Source: a bacterium (GTDB lineage Bacteria; Armatimonadota; Chthonomonadetes; Chthonomonadales; Chthonomonadaceae). Taken from it: a stretch of 56,450 nucleotides of DNA. Shown in pieces: positions 8,049 to 16,381 of this stretch (positions are counted from its first letter, which is position 1; each line of letters opens with the position of its first letter). The position numbers were made by a program, and so were the translations under genes. Where the stretch lies: the NCBI GenBank assembly GCA_021777995.1, contig JAJYCW010000010.1:1-56450 (forward strand), written 5' to 3'. The notes under the pieces are model-generated. The model had not been told where the DNA came from. It did not search any database and saw only the letters and a program-made list of their open reading frames with translations.

Positions 8049-8495
8049 ATGAGTCATGAAAGTGAACTCAATCGTGCCCGAAATTACAAGCATGACGATA
8101 GACCACGCTTCAATGAGTGGGTGCGTATTCCTGTCAACATGACCGAAGAAACGACCGGATACACCAAAGGTTGGCAGGTTTTGATAATTGCTACGGCAAT
8201 AATCTGTAGCGGTTTGGGTGGATTTGGCCTAGGCTGGTATCTGCGCGGAAAGTCGTTAGACGTGGTAGGTGCCCGTCCAGCATTTACAACTCCAGCCGCC
8301 CGGGTGCCGAGTCACTCATCAATGCGCAGTGGTACTAGTAACGGCAAGGGCTCCTTTACGCTGCATAAACCTTCGAATGCTGGTACTTATCCCGCGCTGG
8401 CGCCACTCCGCCCACCCGTCCAACCACGGCGAACATCTGGTGCCGACATGCCAGGTCACACACGTAGCGAGACCGCATCGAGGCCGATCCCATGA
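8049..8495 (+). CDS. Single-pass membrane protein with Thr-rich cytoplasmic segment, 148 aa
   Basis: The family is not recognised. About 40 polar N-terminal residues end in a Thr-rich stretch (MTEETTGYTKG) just before the only membrane segment (about 43-65). A basic residue follows (LRGKS), then about 80 residues of low-complexity Ser, Pro, Gly and Arg sequence. GGAG eight bases before the ATG supports the start. Its stop codon overlaps the start of the PP2C gene (ATGA), so the two are translationally coupled. The Thr cluster is a plausible kinase target and FHA ligand if the N-terminus is cytoplasmic, but no phosphorylation can be seen from sequence. Confidence 0.7.
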   Translation: MSHESELNRARNYKHDDRPRFNEWVRIPVNMTEETTGYTKGWQVLIIATAIICSGLGGFGLGWYLRGKSLDVVGARPAFTTPAARVPSHSSMRSGTSNGKGSFTLHKPSNAGTYPALAPLRPPVQPRRTSGADMPGHTRSETASRPIP

Positions 8496-9220
8496 TAAGT
8501 ATGTCCAATGTATCCGTCCATTCGGATAAAGGTGTTAGGTCAAACAATGAGGACCGTGCGTCATGCGCACTCCATCCGGAGTTCGGGGGCCTGTTAGTGG
8601 TTGCAGATGGTATGGGCGGTCACGAGGGTGGCGAAGTTGCGAGTGACATCGTAGTCAAGTCACTGACAGCGTCATTTAAAGTTAATGGTTATAATGGATC
8701 TACAGAGGCTCTGATTAACGCAATTGATCAAGCGCATCAGTGCGTGTTGCAACAGGCGGAAGAGTCGCCGGAAATACGAGGGATGGGGAGCACTCTTCTT
8801 GCCGTCGTACTGCTTCCGACAAAAGCAGTGGTGGCGAATGTTGGCGATAGCAGGGCGTACCAATTCCGTGAAGATTGCGTCCGTCGGCTCACTGTTGACG
8901 ATCTCTACATCTCACAGCTTCTCGGTATTGATGACCGCGTTGCCAGAAAGCACCCTCAGGGTCATGTGCTGTCACAGGCAATCGGCGCTGAAACAGGTAT
9001 ATCACCCTCGGTTCATACGTTCGATCTTCAACCTGGCGACACGTTCGTACTATGCACAGATGGCGTTCATGAAGTGCTTACGGAACCCACTATGCGCGGG
9101 ATAATTGATCAAAGCACGCCCACTACCGCAGCCGAACAATTGGTCTTCGCTGCGCTTCGAGCAGGCAGCAATGACAACTGCACGGCTATCGTTGCCCGGA
9201 TACCAGGGGAGTTAGGATAG
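8492..9220 (+). CDS. PP2C-type (PPM) Ser/Thr protein phosphatase
   Basis: This 242-residue protein is a complete bacterial PP2C domain without extra domains. Motifs in order are SDKGVRSNNEDR (metal and phosphate-contacting residues at about 11-22), VADGMGGH (Asp39 and Gly40, metal ligands), VANVGDSRAY, CTDG with Asp190, and SNDNCT with Asp228. All metal-binding aspartates are present, so a Mn2+ or Mg2+-dependent phosphatase acting on phospho-Ser/Thr is expected. It is the natural counterpart of the kinase in the same operon, like the PknB/PstP pairing known in other bacteria. The start overlaps the preceding gene by four bases. Confidence 0.94.
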   Translation: MISMSNVSVHSDKGVRSNNEDRASCALHPEFGGLLVVADGMGGHEGGEVASDIVVKSLTASFKVNGYNGSTEALINAIDQAHQCVLQQAEESPEIRGMGSTLLAVVLLPTKAVVANVGDSRAYQFREDCVRRLTVDDLYISQLLGIDDRVARKHPQGHVLSQAIGAETGISPSVHTFDLQPGDTFVLCTDGVHEVLTEPTMRGIIDQSTPTTAAEQLVFAALRAGSNDNCTAIVARIPGELG

Positions 9221-9247
9221 GGTTCACCCAAAAGTGAGGATACAGTA

Positions 9248-10456
9248 ATGGTACAAGCAGAGCTGGTGGTGATGAGTGGACCGCTGAACGGTACTCGTTT
9301 GGAGATCGACTCGTATACTGTTGTCCTGGGTCGCTCACCAGAAACAACCTTCGACCTTTCTGGTTACACCGAATTATCTCGGCAACATGCGGTAATCAGG
9401 TGGGACGGTTGCGGCTGGGTTATCGAAGACCAAAGCAGCAGTAATGGCACCGTAGTAGATGGCGCCGTGGTGCAAACGGCACCTCTCAAATCTGGCTCAA
9501 TAATTGAGCTGGGAGATTTTAAGGCAGAGTTTGTTTCGACTACCTTAATTAATAACAACCAGCGAAAAATGGTAACCGAGGAGGCAAAGCAGATCCTCGG
9601 AGGCGCCGTTACCGTGATCGTACTCCTTTTTATCGTCGGAGAGGGCCTCGTTGGTGCATATCGCTGGCTGAAATCGATCACGCAAGCGAAGCCGTTGCCA
9701 AAACTAACACTGACACCACGGTTACCTGCGGCTCTCAATAATCCTCCCACGCAGTTATCAGCCCTATCACCCGCGGTTGGCAACTTAACGCTACCGACTG
9801 CGACACCTGGAGGTAGTTCATCCAATCCTACGTCGCCTCCAAACCTGTTGTCACCAACACCGACATCAAACCAAATTTTAACCAATGCACAGGCACTTAT
9901 CCTTCAACAAGACTCTTCTGGCAACTGGTTCAGAGTAGGTGCAGGAACTGTCGTTAACTCCAACACGGTTCTTGTAGCGTCCCAAGAGGTACTTAACATC
10001 GCGAATAAGCTTACGGATGTGGAGGTCGTATTGGGCTCAACGGCTCCCTATACAAGGGAGGATATTCCCGCAAGTTCGATTACACTTCATGGGGACGTAG
10101 CTCGTATTTCGTTAACAACCCCTGTCCTCATTCCGCTGCCATCTGTATTGCAAACAACCGACTTAATGAATACCACGGTCACAATTGTTCTACTGGATCA
10201 GTTGTCCAGTAGTACCGAGGTGCACCTGCAACATCATCCTGTAATTGCGAATTACTACCTGCAACCTGGTACCAAGCAACAGACATTAAGCGGCTTCGAG
10301 GTCAACTACCACGACCAGTACAACTATGCTGGAGCACCAGTGTTTGACGTCAACAATAACCTCGTTGGCATGGCTGTGGGAACCCGGCACAGTGAAACGT
10401 TCAACCACAAGCTAGTGGTTTACGGATACAACATGACGTACTTACAGAGCTGGTAG
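9248..10456 (+). CDS. FHA domain - membrane anchor - inactive trypsin-fold pseudoprotease
   Basis: Residues 1-98 are a canonical FHA domain (LGRS near 27-30, SRQH near 44-47, SSNG near 64-67). One membrane segment is at about 118-138, then a Pro/Thr/Ser-rich linker to about 210, and a trypsin-fold domain from about 213 to 402. Compared with the intact protease two genes upstream, the catalytic His is Gln246 (VASQEV), the Asp is kept (Asp283, HGDVARI) and the Ser is Ala361 (NYAGAP in place of GDSGSP). The frame is long, uninterrupted and well conserved around these changes, so this is a pseudoenzyme rather than a decaying gene. It may bind substrate, partner the active protease or sense peptides. 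Confidence 0.85.
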   Translation: MVQAELVVMSGPLNGTRLEIDSYTVVLGRSPETTFDLSGYTELSRQHAVIRWDGCGWVIEDQSSSNGTVVDGAVVQTAPLKSGSIIELGDFKAEFVSTTLINNNQRKMVTEEAKQILGGAVTVIVLLFIVGEGLVGAYRWLKSITQAKPLPKLTLTPRLPAALNNPPTQLSALSPAVGNLTLPTATPGGSSSNPTSPPNLLSPTPTSNQILTNAQALILQQDSSGNWFRVGAGTVVNSNTVLVASQEVLNIANKLTDVEVVLGSTAPYTREDIPASSITLHGDVARISLTTPVLIPLPSVLQTTDLMNTTVTIVLLDQLSSSTEVHLQHHPVIANYYLQPGTKQQTLSGFEVNYHDQYNYAGAPVFDVNNNLVGMAVGTRHSETFNHKLVVYGYNMTYLQSW

Positions 10457-10462
10457 CGGATA

Positions 10463-10499
10463 AGTAGTACATGCCTTGGTTGTTGACCACGTACCTACT
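10463..10499. terminator. Imperfect hairpin in the convergent gap after the signalling operon
   Basis: AGTAGTACATG and CACGTACCTACT can pair with one bulge and one mismatch, filling the 42-bp gap between the two convergent stop codons. No clear U-tract follows on either strand, so it may be a weak shared terminator. Confidence 0.38.
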
Positions 10500-12493
10500 C
10501 ACTGCCAGAACTGGTACGTTGGCAATCCTCTCATAATGCCATATATATTCCAGAGGCTTCCCACTACAAACTGACCCAGCATTAGCCCCATAAAAAAAGG
10601 AAGAGCGCGTTGAAAGCCACCCCGTCCCCCATAGCGAAGAATGAGTGACTTGCATACCCAGGCAATCAGGAGAGGTCCCCATACCAGATTAATCTCATAG
10701 GAAGACGACACGGCGTAGGCAAGCGGGTGGAAGGGCCACCACGGAAACTGTATCCGCATCCATTGCAGAAATGCCGCAAATCCCAGGCCAGCGCACAGTG
10801 CCATCAGCTGCCCAAATTGAGCGTGGGTCGGACTGCTAATCCAGGATTGCAGCTGATTATAGGATTCTGGTCCAAAAGTCATAGCGGACTTTGCCTCAGC
10901 CCCATAGCTATACATGAGTTGCAAGATAGTCCAGAAGCCAATAAAAACAGCCGCACCGCCCAGGATTATCATTGCCCAGTGCCACTTTCGATAATCTGTA
11001 CGGGTCTGTTCGGCAAGCTTGTAGTTTTCCAACTGTATGGGCATAGGGTGACCCCGATATGCACGATTGAAAAAGAAATAAATTGAAAATGCCGTAAGCG
11101 TATTTGTGTTAAATTCCTTGCTACCAACTATGCGCGTCATAACCTGATCTGGACCGGTGAAATGCAGATCATTGATTGGAGTACCCAATTCCGCCCTCAT
11201 ACGAGTAATAGCTAAAGCGAGCGCAAAGTACATAATAAAGAAGATTATGCCAACCCACCAGGTCATGCCTAGATAGGCCGAAAAGGCCACTAAGGCGGTG
11301 ACCCCCAGGAAAATTCCCGCTACTGCAGAACGGTACCTCATAGGCTCCAGCGAGTCATCCAGACGGGAGGGCCTGCCAAGCACTTTATTGTATACGTCCT
11401 TGATGTAACTTCGACTGAGCCATATCGAATAGAAACAGAACGACAGGTATGCCCCAAACGACTGGTTTTCTGTATACGGAAAGTCGGGTGTTCGGTCCCA
11501 TGCCATTGCTGCTGCCAAGACATGCTGCATCTTCCAAAACCAGTAAAAGAAGACCATTGAGAAGAGGAAGTCTAGAGGCATAAACATTCCTAATCCCACC
11601 ATAAAAGGGTAAAACGACACCGGTGTCCAGCCAATAGCATTCCAGGGTTTGTGAGTGAAGTAAATGGATATGTCCAGGAAGCTCTGGCCAAAGCCAGGGG
11701 TTAAGATGGTTGGGATGCTTGGATAATAGTAGTTGAGGCTATTAACCATGTCGATCGTACCGGCGACGAGAAAACCCAGCCAGAATAGTCGATTTCGAAA
11801 CAACCCTCCTCTTAAAAATGCCCCCTCGCTGGTTATTTGTAAGGGTAATTGGACTATTGGGTATGTTAGCCGCTCGCTATCTGTCCACTGTTTACGCAAT
11901 ATCGCGTTAATACAGAGCATGACGAACAGCAATGTGGTGATGAAGGCAGTCCATATGAGCGTTACTGGTAGCCAGGCCATAACATACTTCATACGCCATA
12001 TCGTGTCGTTGCCCATGTAATACGACCGGTATATTGCAGGATTACTTATGAACAGAGGCTTTTTTAGGTGCGGAATAATAATGTTTGCCCAGTTATTACT
12101 TGTTGTGGCATGACGAAATGCATAGGTAAGCATCGGCACGAATACTTCCAGGGTATCATGTCCAACCACCGCTGTACCTATACACACAATGCCATAGATG
12201 AGTAATAGTTCGCCACGTTCTAGGCAATATCTAGGTGAAATGCGTCTAACTAATTCGTTAATGCAAGTGATTACCAGGAGAATGAAAACGGCATTAAAGA
12301 AGAGCGAGATGGTACTGGGGTGCGCGGAGTAACGCACAATTTCCATCTGAACCTGCCAGTAATCATTTAATGGTAGAATCAAAAGGCTTATTAAAATACT
12401 TCGCCACGTTACCGCCTTAGGTCGTGCAGAAACCATTTGGTGCGCATTTCCGGAAGATGCGTCATGCAATATATCCTTCGAAAACGATGGCAT
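10499..12493 (-). CDS. Large polytopic membrane protein of the DUF6785/DUF6784 type
   Basis: The 664-residue protein has roughly a dozen hydrophobic segments spread over the whole length, no signal peptide and no soluble domain. Features include an N-terminal segment with NDYWQVQMEIVRYS, a central region rich in Trp and Tyr, and a C-terminal part ending near LGQFVVGSLWNIYG. The pattern matches the poorly studied DUF6785/DUF6784 family that I associate with Armatimonadota and Planctomycetota; the match is from memory of the family's appearance. An oligopeptide-transporter-like role has been suggested by fold only, so substrate and function are unknown. The gene is monocistronic and convergent with the signalling operon. 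Confidence 0.6.
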   Translation of the reverse strand: MPSFSKDILHDASSGNAHQMVSARPKAVTWRSILISLLILPLNDYWQVQMEIVRYSAHPSTISLFFNAVFILLVITCINELVRRISPRYCLERGELLLIYGIVCIGTAVVGHDTLEVFVPMLTYAFRHATTSNNWANIIIPHLKKPLFISNPAIYRSYYMGNDTIWRMKYVMAWLPVTLIWTAFITTLLFVMLCINAILRKQWTDSERLTYPIVQLPLQITSEGAFLRGGLFRNRLFWLGFLVAGTIDMVNSLNYYYPSIPTILTPGFGQSFLDISIYFTHKPWNAIGWTPVSFYPFMVGLGMFMPLDFLFSMVFFYWFWKMQHVLAAAMAWDRTPDFPYTENQSFGAYLSFCFYSIWLSRSYIKDVYNKVLGRPSRLDDSLEPMRYRSAVAGIFLGVTALVAFSAYLGMTWWVGIIFFIMYFALALAITRMRAELGTPINDLHFTGPDQVMTRIVGSKEFNTNTLTAFSIYFFFNRAYRGHPMPIQLENYKLAEQTRTDYRKWHWAMIILGGAAVFIGFWTILQLMYSYGAEAKSAMTFGPESYNQLQSWISSPTHAQFGQLMALCAGLGFAAFLQWMRIQFPWWPFHPLAYAVSSSYEINLVWGPLLIAWVCKSLILRYGGRGGFQRALPFFMGLMLGQFVVGSLWNIYGIMRGLPTYQFWQ

Positions 12494-12712
12494 AGTATTC
12501 TCTCGTGCTATAACCGAATAGGATTACATCATTCCGTGAAGATGTTTGTGTAATATTCTTTACAAATAGATGTAATTCCTTGTTCACTTTATTAACAGAA
12601 TGGGCGCACTGCTAAGCATGCAGCGCTGCCTCTCTAAGCTTTGTATACTAAGTAGGTTTGCACAACCGAGATCGAATAGGCGTCAAGAAATTTAACAAGG
12701 ATACTGATACCA

Positions 12713-13531
12713 ATGACCGACATTGTGCTGGGTATTTCGCCATGCCCCAATGACGTGTTTATCTTTAGCGGCTTATTATTAAAACAGATCGATCTACACG
12801 GTTACAACTTCCTACCGCAGTTTAAAGACGTGGAGAATCTGAACCAGGACGTCCAATCAGGCTGCCTCGACGCGGCGAAGATTAGCGCTGCAGCACTGCC
12901 GGCTTGTACACCCCCATTTACGATGCTTCCCTGTGGCGGCGCACTTGGGCGTGGTGTAGGGCCACTATTGCTTTCTCAGCAGGGAAAATGGAACCGTGCG
13001 AAGGTTACACTTTCGCCGGGCAGAAACACTACAGCAAATTTTCTACTGCGGTTTTATGCCAATCACCACAACAGCGACCTGTCGCCCGTTTCCATTCCAA
13101 TATCGTATCTACCGTTTGATAAGTTATATGCGGAGCTATGTTCAAATTGGAACTCCCAAGGCGTCGTTATTCACGAAAAGCGATTCACATATCAAGCTGA
13201 CGGGCTTCGATTGATTGAGGACCTCGGCGAATTTTGGGAGCAGAGCACCGGTTACCCAATTCCTTTGGGAGCTCTGGTGGTGAAACCCAGCTCTATAGAG
13301 CCAGAATTGATGACTGACATAGTGCGCAATAGCCTGGCATGGGCCAATACTCACTACAATGAAGCGTTTACGCTCTGCCGTACCTATGCGCAGGACCTCA
13401 CGCCTGGTGTCATCGAGTCGCATATCCAGTTGTACGTTAATGAGTACTCAATGTCTCTAGGGGAAGAAGGTAAAAGAGCAATCGAGTTTTTCTTACAGAC
13501 CCAGAACCAGTACTCGGAGGCCAACACCTAG
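12713..13531 (+). CDS. mqnD: 1,4-dihydroxy-6-naphthoate synthase (futalosine menaquinone pathway)
   Basis: The 272-residue protein begins LGISPCPNDVFIF, the hallmark N-terminus of MqnD, and keeps the periplasmic-binding-protein-like fold (DAAKISAAALP, LPCGGALGRGVGPLLLS, VIHEKRFTY). MqnD converts cyclic dehypoxanthine futalosine to 1,4-dihydroxy-6-naphthoate. The length is normal. Its presence implies that the organism makes menaquinone by the futalosine route instead of the MenA-H route. The TAG stop directly abuts the ATG of larC, so the two genes are co-transcribed, although no functional link between them is known. Confidence 0.92.
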   Translation: MTDIVLGISPCPNDVFIFSGLLLKQIDLHGYNFLPQFKDVENLNQDVQSGCLDAAKISAAALPACTPPFTMLPCGGALGRGVGPLLLSQQGKWNRAKVTLSPGRNTTANFLLRFYANHHNSDLSPVSIPISYLPFDKLYAELCSNWNSQGVVIHEKRFTYQADGLRLIEDLGEFWEQSTGYPIPLGALVVKPSSIEPELMTDIVRNSLAWANTHYNEAFTLCRTYAQDLTPGVIESHIQLYVNEYSMSLGEEGKRAIEFFLQTQNQYSEANT

Positions 13532-14266
13532 ATGCGAACAATATATGCCGATTGCTTTAGTGGTATTAGCGGTGATATGATTCTGGGTGCTCTATTGGAT
13601 CTGGGTCTGGACGAGCAAGCATGGTTAAACGAACTTCACAAGGTTGGTGCAGAGAGATTTACTGTCACCATTAGTACGGTGCAAAAATCGAGCATCACCG
13701 GCAAAAAGGTGAATATCGAAATCTCTGGATGCAGTTCCGGTCACGGAACGCACCTTTGCGATATTCTGGATCTTCTAGCAGCGTCCAACATTTCTGAAGT
13801 TGCCCGACGACGTGCTGAAGGGGTATTCACCCGCATAGCGGATGCGGAAGCCAGGATTCATGGGATCGACCGCAATCGGATTCACTTCCACGAAGTGGGC
13901 GCTGATGATGCCATCGCTGATATTGTAGGAGCATGCCTGGGATTTGAAATGCTTGGAATCGACAGCTTGATATGCTCTTCGTTGCCATATGCTCGTGGTT
14001 GGGTAAAGTGCCAGCATGGACTCATTCCTACCCCTGCGCCGGCTACACTAGATCTACTGCACGGCTTCCGATGGAACGACGACATTCGAACCGTAGAACT
14101 TATCACCCCTACTGGTGCCGCTGTACTATCGGAATTCGTACTGCGCGACTCCACTGGCGCCGTGGCTCCCATACCCCCGTTCAAGCTGCTTCGTACGGGT
14201 TATGGTGCTGGCACCCGAGAAAATGATCGACCAAACCTTCTCCGTCTCTGCCTGGTGGACGTTTGA
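13532..14266 (+). CDS. larC: LarC1-type nickel-insertion protein, C-terminal LarC2 domain missing
   Basis: The 244 residues match the N-terminal part of LarC (formerly DUF111): YADCFSGISGDMILGALLDLG at the start (first motif), FHEVGADDAIADIVG near 119, and GYGAGTREN near the end. LarC inserts nickel into the pyridinium pincer cofactor of lactate racemase and related enzymes. The frame stops at VDV just after LLRLCL. The +1 frame then continues LarC-like for about 30 residues (NEQWTDMVWIL, where LarC normally has a segment leading into ETNIDDM) and stops at 14345. The metal-binding LarC2 half is absent before the next gene. It may be a decayed gene or a stand-alone LarC1; no larB or larE is in the window. 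Confidence 0.75.
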   Translation: MRTIYADCFSGISGDMILGALLDLGLDEQAWLNELHKVGAERFTVTISTVQKSSITGKKVNIEISGCSSGHGTHLCDILDLLAASNISEVARRRAEGVFTRIADAEARIHGIDRNRIHFHEVGADDAIADIVGACLGFEMLGIDSLICSSLPYARGWVKCQHGLIPTPAPATLDLLHGFRWNDDIRTVELITPTGAAVLSEFVLRDSTGAVAPIPPFKLLRTGYGAGTRENDRPNLLRLCLVDV

Positions 14267-14357
14267 CGATAATGGCACCAACACAGAAACACCAATCGGC
14301 AACGAACAATGGACTGATATGGTGTGGATATTGGGATTCATGTGAAAGGTAAGTAAT

Positions 14358-15326
14358 ATGACACTCTACCTAACAGAACAGCATGTAACAGACCTGCTGA
14401 GCATTGAAGAGGCAATTCAGGCGGTTGAAGGTGCATTCGCACGGCAGGCAATGGGCGAGGTTACCCTACACCCCCGTCGTCGGATGCATTTGCCGGCAGG
14501 TACGTTTCACACGATGGAAGCTGCAGACATGGGGCTAAATGTATTTGGCATAAAAACTTACGCCTCATTTTCTCCGCGCACGAGGTTCGTTGTAATGCTC
14601 TATTGCGCTGCAAATGGCAATTTGCTAGCGATTATTGAAGCAGATAAGCTCGGCCAGATCCGGACAGGAGCTACGGCTGGAGTTGCAGCAAAGTACCTTG
14701 CACGGCGGGAAGCCGACTTGAAGGTAGGGATATATGGAAGCGGTTGGCAGGCTGAAACGCAGCTTGAGGCAATTTGTGCAGTAAGACGAGTTGCATCCGT
14801 GAAGGTGTACAGCCGCAAAGCTGACAAGCGTACTGCATTTGCGCAACGCATGACCAAACGATTGGGAGTGGACGTTTGCGCCTGTGATGATCCTCAGGCC
14901 TGTGCAGAGGGTCAAGACGTCATCATCACGGCTACAAACTCTCTTCAACCGGTTCTAAAAGGCGCCTGGTTGATGCCCGGCACCCACATCAACGCTGTGG
15001 GCGGGAATATGCTCATCCGGCGCGAGCTGGATGATGATGTGGTTAAAATGGCAGATCTTATCGTGGTTGAGTCGATTGAACAATGTAAACTTGAGTCCGG
15101 GGATTTCCTCCATCCACTTCAAAAAGGAATATTTCGATGGGAGCAGGTGGTCGAGATATCGAACATCGCCGCCGGCCAGCACGTCGGCCGTTCTGACAGC
15201 ACTCAGATTACCCTGTTTAAGTCGTTGGGCGTCGCTCTCGAGGATATCGCTACTGCCTCGGTCGTCTACCATAAGGCACTGGAGCAAGGGATGGGAACCC
15301 AGCTAGACATGTGGTCTGGCCATTAG
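14358..15326 (+). CDS. Ornithine cyclodeaminase / mu-crystallin family NAD(P)-dependent enzyme
   Basis: The 322-residue protein has the family fold: an N-terminal dimerisation domain, the substrate segment TGATAGVAAKYLA, then a Rossmann domain with VGIYGSGWQA near 130. Members include ornithine cyclodeaminase, alanine dehydrogenase, ketimine reductases and SbnB-type synthases. In true ornithine cyclodeaminase a catalytic Asp sits in a GADAPGK-like motif; the equivalent here reads AVGGNMLIRREL without that Asp. An ornithine-cyclising role is therefore unlikely, and an imine reductase or amino-acid dehydrogenase is more probable. AAAGG upstream supports the ATG. Confidence 0.85.
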   Translation: MTLYLTEQHVTDLLSIEEAIQAVEGAFARQAMGEVTLHPRRRMHLPAGTFHTMEAADMGLNVFGIKTYASFSPRTRFVVMLYCAANGNLLAIIEADKLGQIRTGATAGVAAKYLARREADLKVGIYGSGWQAETQLEAICAVRRVASVKVYSRKADKRTAFAQRMTKRLGVDVCACDDPQACAEGQDVIITATNSLQPVLKGAWLMPGTHINAVGGNMLIRRELDDDVVKMADLIVVESIEQCKLESGDFLHPLQKGIFRWEQVVEISNIAAGQHVGRSDSTQITLFKSLGVALEDIATASVVYHKALEQGMGTQLDMWSGH

Positions 15327-15332
15327 CCCTAC

Positions 15333-15352
15333 CGGGAGGCTTGCGCCTCCCG
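15333..15352. terminator. Bidirectional hairpin terminator between the OCD-like gene and cheX
   Basis: CGGGAGGC and GCCTCCCG form a perfect 8-bp stem around TTGC in the 36-bp gap between two convergent stops. There is no long U-tract, but position and stability suit a shared terminator. Confidence 0.65.
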
Positions 15353-15362
15353 AAACGAACGG

Positions 15363-15824
15363 TTATCTCTCCTGAAGACTAACGGTCAGTTCAATTTCGC
15401 CCAGGTCTATACATAACGGAACTACAAGGGCAGGTATATTCAACGTCGACATCTTCACGTTGGTGCCACGGATGATTGAAGGCGGCGTGATGTCGCACGA
15501 ATACCCGGCCTCCGAGAGAAGTACGGAAGCGTTTCCCGTAATCATGTTCCCGAGCTCCGCAATGGCACTGGCTGCTAGCTGATCAAACGTTCTTACTGGC
15601 TGACCAAGCATCTGAGAAGCCACCTTGTCAGCCGTGATAAGACTCATGCCATACATCACCTGGCCTTCAACTTTGCCCGTTACTCCGGTAATAATGTTAC
15701 ACTGTTGCGAAGTGAATACGGCGGGGCGCATAGCGAGTTGCCCCTTTTCTACCTTCATGTTCAATACCATTTCAATGACTTTGAAGGACGCATCCACAAA
15801 CGGATTTATATACTGAACTTTCAT
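15363..15824 (-). CDS. cheX: Chemotaxis phosphatase CheX
   Basis: The 153-residue protein is a full CheX, with the active-site helix AIAELGNMITGNA supplying the Glu and Asn pair (ExxN) used to hydrolyse CheY-P. It is cytoplasmic, without a membrane segment. It is the last gene of the minus-strand cluster cheC-cheD-cheR-cheY-cheX, just downstream of cheY, its substrate. CheX works as a dimer in Thermotoga and Borrelia. Having both CheC and CheX suggests two dephosphorylation routes for CheY. Confidence 0.9.
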   Translation of the reverse strand: MKVQYINPFVDASFKVIEMVLNMKVEKGQLAMRPAVFTSQQCNIITGVTGKVEGQVMYGMSLITADKVASQMLGQPVRTFDQLAASAIAELGNMITGNASVLLSEAGYSCDITPPSIIRGTNVKMSTLNIPALVVPLCIDLGEIELTVSLQER

Positions 15825-15882
15825 GCCTTTTTCTCACTCCTTGAACCGTGCCTCCAGTTGCAGCACGGCAGCGTCCTACCTT

Positions 15883-16245
15883 TCAGCCTATGATTTTCTG
15901 CAGTGCCTCAATAACTTTGTCAGGTTGAAACGGCTTAACGATGAAGTCTTTGGCCCCGGCGGCTACCGCCTCCAGCACCATCTGCTTTTGCCCCATCGCC
16001 GTACACATGATGATATTGGCGTTAGGATCGGTCTTTTTGATCTCACGTACGGCCGATATGCCGTCTAGCTCAGGCATGGTAATATCCATAGTAACCAGGT
16101 CTGGCTTCACTTGCTGGTACATTTCAACCGACTCGCGGCCATTAGAAGCCTCTCCGGCAACCTCATAGCCACCCTTTTCCAGTATATTCTTAAGTGTTAC
16201 TCGCATAAATAGAGCATCATCCGTAATTAAAACTCGCTTGGCCAT
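15883..16245 (-). CDS. cheY: Chemotaxis response regulator CheY
   Basis: A 120-residue single receiver domain: acidic pair in ITDDA, phospho-acceptor Asp in VTMDITMPELDG, Thr in IMCTAMG, and Lys in FIVKPF. The ATG at 16245 is preferred over an upstream in-frame start at 16317, because MAKRVLITDD matches the family N-terminus and AAGGA and AGGAGG lie 5 and 11 bases upstream. There is no output domain, so the target is expected to be the flagellar switch. It sits between cheR and cheX. Confidence 0.93.
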   Translation of the reverse strand: MAKRVLITDDALFMRVTLKNILEKGGYEVAGEASNGRESVEMYQQVKPDLVTMDITMPELDGISAVREIKKTDPNANIIMCTAMGQKQMVLEAVAAGAKDFIVKPFQPDKVIEALQKIIG

Positions 16246-16381
16246 TGTAGTCCTTGCCTCCTGAAGAACATTTGCAGTGTTCGCCGATGTTATTATCAAA
16301 CCAGACATGTATAGCAAACCATTGATTTCAGCAACTACCGGATAGTTAGCGCTGTAAAGTTTCCTTGCAATCCCCAGTCTC

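Noticed and set aside
9248-10456. Pseudogene status for the second FHA-trypsin-fold gene
   Set aside because: The frame is full length, starts properly, and the FHA and fold residues are preserved; only catalytic residues changed, which fits a pseudoenzyme.
4337-10456. Type VI secretion or antiphage defence island
   Set aside because: Kinase, PP2C and FHA genes occur with T6SS and some defence systems, but no Tss, nuclease, NTPase or other effector gene is present here.
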